Source: Deltaproteobacteria bacterium RBG_13_61_14 (GTDB lineage Bacteria; RBG-13-61-14). Taken from it: DNA of 16,188 nucleotides. The position numbers and the translations under genes were made by a program. Below, piece after piece: positions 1 through 6,131 of this stretch. The stretch is from positions 15,619 to 31,806 of the forward strand of contig MGQK01000081.1 in assembly GCA_001797815.1 (NCBI GenBank). The letters are read 5' to 3'. Below the pieces are notes generated by a model, which saw nothing but the letters and a program-made list of their open reading frames with translations, was not told the DNA's origin and did not search any database. The first letter of the stretch is position 1. Each line of letters opens with the position of its first letter.

Positions 1-2710
1 GCCCCATGCGCTTCCCCCTGGTGACGAGCAAACCGAGGATGCTGGCGAGCGTAGCCAGGCTGGTCCAAAGCCCGAGGCGGAAAGAAAGCGGCTGATAGAC
101 CCAGCGGATGCGATGGATTCCGTCCAGCAAAAAGACGGCCCGAAAGGCCAGGTCCGCGGGCCGGACTTTTACTTCCTGCCAGATCCCCCGGTTCTCCACG
201 TAGGCCCGCCATCCGGGGGAATAAGTATCCGAAAAAACCAGGAAGCCGGGGCGGGTCAACTGGGCGATCATTTCCACTTTCTGCGATCCGTAATGAACAA
301 TCTTCGCCCCTTCCCCTGGCCCGGCCGCTCCCCCCCGGGCGGCCCCGCGCTGAACCACTTCCACCTCCCGGTCGGTATCTTCGAGAATCACCTCCTGGCT
401 GGGCAAAAACCGGGTGGAATCGCGCAGGCGCTCGACCAGGCGGTTCCAATCCGGGAAGATCATGGCCTGATGCACAATGAATGCGCGCGGCAAGGCGTCC
501 CGATTCTCAAACGCTTCCACCTCTCCCCATCTCGCCTGGCGCTGGAAAGGACGAACGGGATTGATGATCTCCAGCCGTTTCAACTTAAGTTGCTCGGCTT
601 TGGCCGCGGCCGGCAGCCACGCCAAAAGAAACCGTCCCTCCGCGATCGAGAGGGGCTCCAGACTGATCCTCTGCTCCCCCATCCCGCTCGGTCCCAGATA
701 ACGGCTCAGGAGCAGTCGGTTGGGCACGGAACCGGGCCGGGCCGCGGCCAGATTCAACCACCCGCCGCCGGGTTGCGCTTCGACCTGATATTCCAGAAGG
801 AGCCGATCTCCCGGCAGACCGCTCAACGGGGTCTCGGCCTTGAACGGGGCGGGAATCCAGGCGCTTTCGAACCCCCGTTCCCCTGGCCCCGGACGGCTGA
901 GCATTCGCCATTGCGCGGCGAAAGGCTTCAGCAGCGAATAAGGCGAAGCGTCGGAGAGGGGCATGGCTTGGCGCAGAATTTCCCGCACTCCGGCCAGATG
1001 GAAGAGGTGCATCCGGCTGTGGTCCAGCGGCCAGGGATTTTTCCCCTGCAAGTTGGTAAAGATCTTCTGGCCGGATGGGGTTTGGGTAATCAGGTTCGGA
1101 AAAATTTGATTCAAGTAAAGGAAAATCCGCGCCGGAGGGATGCGGGGCGAGCCCACCAGATTGCCGGCGCCGGAGGCCAGCTCAAACAAGCCAAATAAGG
1201 GATGGAGGCTCCGGGGGGTGTTCGACTGTATCGGCTCGAAGATGACGTATCGGGTCTGGGCCGGCAGGGAATGGGCGAACCTTTCCACTGCCGGCGCCAA
1301 TTGGTAACGGGCCGGGTCGGTGCGCGGCTGATACTGCCAGGCCAGGAGAACGATCTCGCTCACCCAAAGCAGGACGCCGGCCGCGGCGGCCGAGCGGACC
1401 GAGACCAGACTCTTCCCCCCCCGCCGAATCATCACGGCCGCCCCCAGGGCGCCGGCGAGCAGACCGAGCACGTCTCGCTCCTTCCCGCCCATGGACCAGG
1501 GCTCTGAAACAGCCATCATCGCCCCGCTGCCGAGCAGCAGGATTCCGACGATCCAGGCGGATTTTTTCTCCACGGCAGTTTGCCCGGCTTGAGCCAGCGC
1601 CCGAAAAGCCAGGACCAATCCCAAGAGATGGATCATGATAAACGCCTTGCCGCCAAACTGGAGCGAACCCAGAACCGGAAGCCGATCAAAGAAAACCCCG
1701 GTCGTGGTCCCCTCCCGGAGCAGGGCCCAGAGCAAGAGCAGGGCCCAGCCTGCGGCCAGGGGTCGCAGTTCGCGATTCTTATGGCGCCAGGCGCCGGCCA
1801 GGCCCCAGAGTAGCAGGCCCGGCATCAGGAAGCCTTGATACAAGGGACTGAGGCCGTAATTCGCGGCAATGCTGGGCAAGATCTGGCGATAATAGCGAAA
1901 GGGGATCACCCAGGTGTAGAGCGATAGCCAGCGATATTCTCCCATCCGGGGGACTTCCAGGGGAAACGGAAACGAGGGCCCTCGCACCGAGAAGTGCACG
2001 GTTTCCAGGGTGGGGAGGAGCAGGGCCGTGATGAGCACCAGCGCCCAAACGGTAACAACAAAGATCAGGAGGGATCGCTTCAGCCGATCGCGCCAGCCAG
2101 CGTCGGATTCCAGGAGTAAAATCAGGTAAAGCCCAATCAAGCTATAGGTCAAAACCTCAGGCTCGCCGGAAAGCGCGCTCCAGGCCAGGCCCAGCGCTCC
2201 GCCCAACAGGGTCAGCAGCCGCGGTTTTTCAAAGGCGCGGCAAAGGCAGATCCACAGGAACAGCAGCCCCGCGATTGTCCCGAGATGCTCGAAGATGTTG
2301 ATCGTTCCGAAAAAAGATCCGGAAAGCACACCGACCAGGCTGGCCGCGGCTGCAAGGGCCGGTCCCAGGCGATATTGCCGCATCAGGATATAAAACAGGA
2401 TAGCGCACAAGAGCGAATGAAAAACGATGGTGAGAGATCCTGCCCAGACATGGGGCAGGAGGCTGAAGAACAGGATTTGCGGCGGATACAGGCCCCCGCA
2501 ATGGGTATAGGCCAGGAGGGGCATCCCGCAGAAAATATGCGGGTTCCAGAGGGGGAACACTCCCTCGCGGTAAGCCTGGCTGGCCCAATGATAGTTGGTC
2601 ATCCAGTTGGCGGAAACGTCATTGATCCCGGGATCTTCCACCAGCGAACGCCCCGCGAGCAGCGTGGGCAAATAGACGGCCAGGATCACCAGCCCGACCA
2701 TTACGATCAT
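1..2710 (-). CDS. YfhO-family multi-spanning membrane protein, 3' end beyond window
   Basis: An open frame of about 903 codons runs from an ATG at 2710 to the left edge without a stop, so the C-terminus is missing. The N-terminus is a hydrophobic helix (VGLVILAVYLPTLLAG) followed by a short extracytoplasmic stretch with ...EDPGIND... and WNPHIFCGMPLLA, which resembles the first loop of YfhO/GT-C proteins. About a dozen hydrophobic segments follow up to roughly residue 450. A long soluble part ends in GWRAYV, RAVFLDGIHRIRWVYQP and a last membrane helix, the typical YfhO ending. YfhO proteins are membrane proteins tied to glycosylation of teichoic acids or other surface polymers; the substrate here is unknown. 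The start is uncertain: the frame stays open upstream, no strong ribosome site precedes 2710, and an ATG at 2701 is an alternative. It is divergent from the XRE-ihfA pair and probably belongs to the same surface-glycan theme as the right half. Confidence 0.85.
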   Translation of the reverse strand, partial: MIVMVGLVILAVYLPTLLAGRSLVEDPGINDVSANWMTNYHWASQAYREGVFPLWNPHIFCGMPLLAYTHCGGLYPPQILFFSLLPHVWAGSLTIVFHSLLCAILFYILMRQYRLGPALAAAASLVGVLSGSFFGTINIFEHLGTIAGLLFLWICLCRAFEKPRLLTLLGGALGLAWSALSGEPEVLTYSLIGLYLILLLESDAGWRDRLKRSLLIFVVTVWALVLITALLLPTLETVHFSVRGPSFPFPLEVPRMGEYRWLSLYTWVIPFRYYRQILPSIAANYGLSPLYQGFLMPGLLLWGLAGAWRHKNRELRPLAAGWALLLLWALLREGTTTGVFFDRLPVLGSLQFGGKAFIMIHLLGLVLAFRALAQAGQTAVEKKSAWIVGILLLGSGAMMAVSEPWSMGGKERDVLGLLAGALGAAVMIRRGGKSLVSVRSAAAAGVLLWVSEIVLLAWQYQPRTDPARYQLAPAVERFAHSLPAQTRYVIFEPIQSNTPRSLHPLFGLFELASGAGNLVGSPRIPPARIFLYLNQIFPNLITQTPSGQKIFTNLQGKNPWPLDHSRMHLFHLAGVREILRQAMPLSDASPYSLLKPFAAQWRMLSRPGPGERGFESAWIPAPFKAETPLSGLPGDRLLLEYQVEAQPGGGWLNLAAARPGSVPNRLLLSRYLGPSGMGEQRISLEPLSIAEGRFLLAWLPAAAKAEQLKLKRLEIINPVRPFQRQARWGEVEAFENRDALPRAFIVHQAMIFPDWNRLVERLRDSTRFLPSQEVILEDTDREVEVVQRGAARGGAAGPGEGAKIVHYGSQKVEMIAQLTRPGFLVFSDTYSPGWRAYVENRGIWQEVKVRPADLAFRAVFLLDGIHRIRWVYQPLSFRLGLWTSLATLASILGLLVTRGKRMG

Positions 2711-2777
2711 TCTGCGGTCAGATGTATGCAAGTCCTCACCCTGCTTTACTGGAAGAGTTTTCGCCACCTTCGCCGGA

Positions 2778-2990
2778 TCATCCGGAAACGGCCCCGGCTC
2801 TCGGGAATGGCCGCAAGCGCTCCTGGACTCGCCAGGGCCGCCCCGCGAGCGCCTTAAACAGCTCCATCACCCGCGCCCGGGCATCTCGTCCACCCAATGC
2901 GCCATCCCCAGCGCCGCCGGATAGGTAACCTTCCGGCATCCCCTGCCGCCTTTTCCTTTTTTCCCGGCCAGGTTCTCCTGCCTGGCAATG
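2778..2990 (-). pseudogene. Possible frameshifted C-terminal remnant of a polyprenyl (farnesyl-type) synthetase
   Basis: On the minus strand one frame reads ENLAGKKGKGG...RKVTYPAALGMAHWVDE and then stops at 2867-2869. Polyprenyl synthetases characteristically end with LGK-xxG-D...GK(V/A)TYPALLGLE followed by an Ala/Arg/Glu-rich helix. Ignoring two bases at 2883-2884 joins the VDE directly to ARARVMELFKAL in the neighbouring frame, which runs to a stop at 2778-2780 and resembles that last helix. Nothing like the catalytic DDxxD part is visible upstream, so at most the 3' end survives. The motif match is short and by eye, and the spacing of the Gly/Lys segment is imperfect. A lipid-carrier gene would fit the neighbourhood, but chance is a real alternative. 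Confidence 0.3.
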
Positions 2991-3160
2991 TTTTCTTCTT
3001 GCAGGATGGCGAAAGATATTCTATTGTAGTCCGGAGTTCATAACCTGGCAATCCCTAGGCGCCGCGGCTGTTTTTTTCACCACGAAGCTCCATGACCTGA
3101 AACGGAGGGCGAAGGATTTTCGGCCGCGGCATCGTCCCGGCCGCGGTCGAAGCCGCGGGC

Positions 3161-3188
3161 TTGACAGGCTTGGCCAATGGGCTAAGCT
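3161..3188 (+). promoter_or_regulatory. Candidate sigma70-type promoter for the XRE-ihfA pair
   Basis: A perfect TTGACA lies at 3161-3166. A weak -10 candidate, TAAGCT (3183-3188), follows after 16 bases, about 78 bases ahead of the XRE start codon. The -10 matches the consensus at only three positions, so the call rests mainly on the -35 box and on its position between divergent genes. Confidence 0.35.
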
Positions 3189-3266
3189 AAGCGCCAGGCC
3201 GGTGGAGTTCGGGTCAGGCCGGGATAAACGACGTTTGACTGATGCCTGGAAAAGGAGGGCCGAGTA

Positions 3267-3500
3267 ATGGCCAAAAGAAAAGGGTTTGATCCCAGGGTGT
3301 TCCGCAAGCGTTTCCAGCAGCTCTGCAAGGAGACGCGCTTGAACCAGATGCAATTGGCGGCCAAGATCGGCCTGACCCAGGCTTCGGTCAGCCGTTACTT
3401 AAGCAGTTCTCCGCCCAATGTCAACGCCCTGGCTCGGATTGCGCAAAGCTTCGGGGTATCCATGGACTGGCTGTGCGGGTTGAAGGACCAGAGGAAATAG
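3267..3500 (+). CDS. Small XRE/Cro-CI-type helix-turn-helix regulator
   Basis: This 77-residue protein is almost entirely one lambda-repressor-like domain. The helix-turn-helix spans about residues 25-45 (LNQMQLAAKIGLTQASVSRYL region), with the recognition helix around TQASVSRY, followed by the typical ALARIAQSFGVSMDWLCG end. No partner or sensor domain is present, so it is likely a dimeric DNA-binding protein responding to concentration or to another factor. The start is well supported: AAGGAGGG at 3252-3259 sits seven bases ahead of the ATG. The basic first residues (MAKRK) are typical of such small regulators. It ends only 12 bases before the ihfA-like gene, so both are probably made from one transcript. 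A nearby candidate promoter and direct repeats could be its autoregulatory target, but nothing in the sequence proves this. Confidence 0.85.
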   Translation: MAKRKGFDPRVFRKRFQQLCKETRLNQMQLAAKIGLTQASVSRYLSSSPPNVNALARIAQSFGVSMDWLCGLKDQRK

Positions 3501-3512
3501 AGGAGCCTGGCT

Positions 3513-3788
3513 GTGACCAAGGTGGAAATGGCGGAGAAGGTTTACGAGCGGGTCGGGTTCTCCCGCCGGGAGTGCCTGGAGATCGTAGAGACCGCGCTGG
3601 AGGTGATCAAGGAGACCCTGGAGCAGGGAGAGAAGGTCAAGATTTCCGGCTTCGGCAATTTCGTGGTGCGATCCAAGCACGAGCGGATCGGCCGCAACCC
3701 CCAGACCGGAGCAACCATGAAAATCATCCCCCGCAAGGTGGTCACCTTCAAGGCCAGCCGGGTCCTGAAGAACGCGGTGAACCGGTGA
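3513..3788 (+). CDS. ihfA: Integration host factor alpha-like (HU/IHF family) DNA-bending protein
   Basis: At 91 residues this is the standard HU/IHF length. It shows the family core GFGNF (46-50), the beta-arm RNPQTG (61-66) with the DNA-intercalating proline at 63, and the C-terminal VTFKAS...LKN segment. The arm sequence, the KETLEQGEKVKISGFG stretch and the N-terminus MTKVEMAEKVYE resemble IHF alpha more than HU or IHF beta. IHF bends DNA sharply at specific sites and assists recombination, replication and sigma54 promoters; the partner beta subunit is not in this window. Translation starts at a GTG at 3513, with AGGAG at 3501-3505 seven bases upstream and directly after the XRE stop codon. 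Assignment to alpha rather than a generic HU is good but not certain. Confidence 0.88.
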   Translation: MTKVEMAEKVYERVGFSRRECLEIVETALEVIKETLEQGEKVKISGFGNFVVRSKHERIGRNPQTGATMKIIPRKVVTFKASRVLKNAVNR

Positions 3789-3799
3789 CCCGTGAAGTA

Positions 3800-3877
3800 A
3801 AGGACCGGTGAGCCGATTTCCTGCCTTTGCCCACAGGCGCCGAGTTGAAGCAGTAATCGGGAGACCGCCCGGTCCTT
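3800..3877 (+). other. Nested stem structure downstream of ihfA; possible structured RNA or 3' UTR element
   Basis: AAGGACCGG (3800-3808) pairs perfectly with CCGGTCCTT (3869-3877). Inside it CCGATT (3813-3818) pairs with AATCGG (3855-3860), and inside that CCTG (3820-3823) can pair with CAGG (3834-3837). The two outer helices are separated by an asymmetric internal loop of 4 and 8 bases. The element starts 12 bases after the ihfA stop and is followed at once by a GC-rich terminator-like hairpin. It matches no riboswitch or small-RNA class recognised here, and no gene follows on this strand, so an ihfA 3' UTR element or small RNA is more likely than a riboswitch. Confidence 0.4.
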
Positions 3878-3878
3878 C

Positions 3879-3904
3879 GCCCCCGGCGGGGGGCCTCTTC
3901 CTTA
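3879..3904 (+). terminator. Terminator-like hairpin after ihfA
   Basis: GCCCCC (3879-3884) pairs with GGGGGC (3889-3894) across a four-base loop, followed by the pyrimidine-rich CTCTTCCTT. The stem is very stable but the T-run is broken by C, so termination may be partial. The next gene downstream is convergent, which makes a terminator expected here. Confidence 0.45.
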
Positions 3905-4033
3905 CCTGATGCACTATCTCAGCTACGCCCTTTTTCAAGTCAGGGATGGATGACGCCTTGCCGCCGCGGTCTGCCGGCTCAGGAGTGAGAGCTCACCTGC
4001 TTAGAGGGCTGGGGAGAATCGGGGCGGTCCCGG

Positions 4034-5716
4034 CTACTTAAACAGGTGCTGGAACTTTTCCCGGATCTCGTAGCGCTTGGGCTTGAGGCTGAAGGTGGTG
4101 GGGATGTCGTTCACAAACACCACCTGGCGGGGGCATTTGTAGCCGGCGATGTGCTCCCGCGCCCAGGCCAGGACTTCCTCCGGCGTCGCCTTCGCCCCCG
4201 GCCGAAGCACCGCCAGGGCCACCGGCCGCTGCCCCTTGATCTCGTCCTGGATCCCGATCACCACCACCCGTTCCAGGGCCGGGTGCTGGATCAGATGGTG
4301 TTCCACCTCGGTGGGGAACACGCTGTAGCCCGAGACCTTGATCACGTCCTTTTCCCGGTCCACGAAATAGAGCAAGCCCCATTTGCCCTGGAACATGATG
4401 TCGCCGGTGCGGAACCATCCATCGGCGAAAGCGCTCGCGGTCTTCCGGGGGTCGTTCCAGTAGCCGGTCATGATCGTGGGCCCCTTGATCACCAGCTCGC
4501 CCTTCTCCCCCTTTTTCACGTCCTGTCCCTGCTCGTTGACCAGCCGGTGCTTGAGATAAGGCACCACCCAGCCGGCGCAGGCCGGCCCGGCCGGCCAGGG
4601 CGGAGAGATGCAGACGTGGCCGGCGGTCTCGGCCATGCCGTAGCCGCGGACAAAGAGCGGCTTTATCCGAAGGCCCAGGACCTTCCAGCCGCCCCACTGG
4701 CGGAAGGTGTTGACCAGGTCGTCGGGGAAAGCGTCGGCCCCCCCGCCCCAGACCCACATGGAGGAGAGGTCGTAGCTCTCGGCGCCGGCGCGGAGCATCA
4801 TCTTGAACATGGCCGGAATCCCGGCGAAGAAGGTGGCCTTGTAATCCTGGATCAGGCGGCACACCTCGGCCGGGTCGAAGCGTGAGACAAAGAGCATGGG
4901 GATAGCCATGGAGATCAGGATGAGCAGGTTCTGGTGGCCGGAAGTGTGGGCCACGGGCATGACCAGGAGCGCGAGCTGCTTTTTGTTGGTCGGGATCAGC
5001 GCGAGCAGCAGCGAATACAGGCGCAGGGTGGCCAGCATGCTCTGGTGCGTGAGCATAGCGCCGGCCGGCTGGCCGGTGGTGCCGGAAGTGTAAAAAATGA
5101 TCACCACTTCCTCCGGGGACTTCGGCTGATAAGGCTTGAGCTCGGGAGAGGATTGATCGGCCAGCTCTTCCAGCGCGACCGCGCCCGCGGGAGCCGGCTC
5201 GCCCTCGCTCACCACCACCCAATGCTTGATGCAGGAAACTGCGGCCGGGTCCTGGATATTCTCAGTATAGACCTTGCGGTCCACGATCATCACCTCGGCC
5301 CCGCAGTTCTCCATCTGGTAGCGGACCTCGTCGGAGTGGAGCATGAAGTTGAGCGGCACCGGGATCGCCCCGATCTTCCAGCAGGCAAACTCAGAGAACG
5401 CCAGCTCCACCCGGTTGTAAGTCATCAGCCCCACCCGGTCCCCCGGCTTGACCCCCAGCGACTTGAGCCCGTTGCCGATCCGGGAAGTGACCTCCGCGAG
5501 CTGTTGGTAGTTGACTTCATTCCCGGTTAAAAACCGGAAGCACAAGTTGCGGTCCAGGTAAAAGACCGGCCGTTGGCCGTAAACCGCGGCGAAGATGTCG
5601 GTGAAGTTGGCGGTGGTCAGCCGGCCGGAATTCACCACCAGGCGCCAGAAGCGCCGGAAGTAACCCGGCGTGGGCCGCTTGGGTGGTATCCGTAACATAG
5701 ACTCAGTGCTTGACAT
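4034..5716 (-). CDS. AMP-forming acyl-CoA synthetase-like (ANL superfamily) protein
   Basis: This 560-residue protein has the full ANL fold: P-loop YTSGTTGQPAG (209-219), GYGMAETAG (A5 region), GELVIKGPTIMTGYW, the RTGD motif, a hinge around VDREKDVIKVSGY, and the C-terminal lid. Family members activate a carboxylic acid (often a fatty acid) as acyl-AMP and usually transfer it to CoA. Two core positions are unusual: the P-loop lysine (TSGTTGxPKG) is Ala218, and the C-terminal A10 motif, normally xSGKxxR, reads TTFSLKPKRYEIREKF. One of the lysines there may serve as the catalytic one. The start at 5716 lies inside the 3' end of the upstream HNH gene (14-base overlap) without a good ribosome site; ATG 5698 (MLRIPPKRP) is an alternative. 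Substrate is not predictable from sequence; acyl-AMP ligase activity without CoA is possible. Confidence 0.85.
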   Translation of the reverse strand: MSSTESMLRIPPKRPTPGYFRRFWRLVVNSGRLTTANFTDIFAAVYGQRPVFYLDRNLCFRFLTGNEVNYQQLAEVTSRIGNGLKSLGVKPGDRVGLMTYNRVELAFSEFACWKIGAIPVPLNFMLHSDEVRYQMENCGAEVMIVDRKVYTENIQDPAAVSCIKHWVVVSEGEPAPAGAVALEELADQSSPELKPYQPKSPEEVVIIFYTSGTTGQPAGAMLTHQSMLATLRLYSLLLALIPTNKKQLALLVMPVAHTSGHQNLLILISMAIPMLFVSRFDPAEVCRLIQDYKATFFAGIPAMFKMMLRAGAESYDLSSMWVWGGGADAFPDDLVNTFRQWGGWKVLGLRIKPLFVRGYGMAETAGHVCISPPWPAGPACAGWVVPYLKHRLVNEQGQDVKKGEKGELVIKGPTIMTGYWNDPRKTASAFADGWFRTGDIMFQGKWGLLYFVDREKDVIKVSGYSVFPTEVEHHLIQHPALERVVVIGIQDEIKGQRPVALAVLRPGAKATPEEVLAWAREHIAGYKCPRQVVFVNDIPTTFSLKPKRYEIREKFQHLFK

Positions 5717-6131
5717 TTTCTAATTTCACTTTCATTCTGTTTGAAAGCTCTTGCATACTTAATGGAGGATCCTTCTTATGGAGCATGACATGACAGTTAG
5801 GGCAGACGAGATCAATATCTTCCAGAGTCGTTCTCCGGGGACCCTTGGCCATCGGCCTATTGTGATGGGCGATGATAAAGTTTTTACCAATGTCCCCATA
5901 TACTTCTTCAAAATGTATTCCACTGCTAATAGGTCCTATATCTGGCCTGGCATACTTATGAGCTACTCCTACAATTGCTTTAGAATCATATAAATGCCCC
6001 TTATGGTGTAGAAGGTATTGCTTGGAAGGTCCATATTTATACGTTTTTAAAAACAATTCTCTGCCGAGCCGATCATACTCGTTTATTGCTTTCAAAATAT
6101 ATTCCGGCTTATTGATGTCTTTTAGAGCCAT
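5703..6131 (-). CDS. Short HNH endonuclease-like protein with ScoMcrA-type N-terminal head
   Basis: The 142-residue product has two parts. Residues about 5-70 (EYILKAINEYDRLGRELF..., then YDSKAIVGVAHKYARP) resemble the N-terminal head domain of ScoMcrA-type, modification-dependent type IV restriction enzymes. Residues about 75-130 are the second half of an HNH/beta-beta-alpha metal nuclease: FEEVYGDIG, AHHNRP, then DLVCPNCHVMLH and a PPLS-EEL-like helix. The Cys pair that usually precedes FEEVYG in McrA-like HNH domains is missing, as is the rest of the head, so an internal deletion seems likely. The gene is AT-rich: three 60-base lines counted by hand give 30, 33 and 43% G+C, while a neighbouring line in the acyl-CoA synthetase gene gives 80%. 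This points to horizontal transfer. ATG 6131 is preferred over ATG 6134 because AGGAGG lies five bases upstream. It overlaps both neighbours. Confidence 0.75.
   Translation of the reverse strand: MALKDINKPEYILKAINEYDRLGRELFLKTYKYGPSKQYLLHHKGHLYDSKAIVGVAHKYARPDIGPISSGIHFEEVYGDIGKNFIIAHHNRPMAKGPRRTTLEDIDLVCPNCHVMLHKKDPPLSMQELSNRMKVKLENVKH

Larger units (their letters stand above)
2711..3266. other. 556-base spacer between divergent genes
   Basis: No intact gene is convincing here. The left part (about 2778-2990) has a reading-frame remnant resembling the end of a polyprenyl synthetase, described separately. The right part has a TTGACA-type promoter candidate at 3161 and two direct copies of CGGCCGCGG (3121-3129 and 3138-3146) just upstream of it, which could be an operator. 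The 3060-3120 stretch shows no recognisable signal. No clear promoter for the leftward YfhO gene was found. Confidence 0.6.

Noticed and set aside
2967-2986. Hairpin GCCAGG/CCTGGC followed by a T-rich stretch on the plus strand
   Set aside because: It looks like a terminator, but no plus-strand gene ends before it; a 6-bp stem with an 8-base loop can be chance.
3021-3353. Minus-strand open frame opposite the XRE gene
   Set aside because: It is antisense to a well-supported regulator gene with a strong ribosome site and shows no domain of its own.
3986-3997. Inverted repeat GTGAG-AG-CTCAC between the convergent genes
   Set aside because: Five-base arms with a two-base loop cannot fold well, and no T-run follows in either direction.
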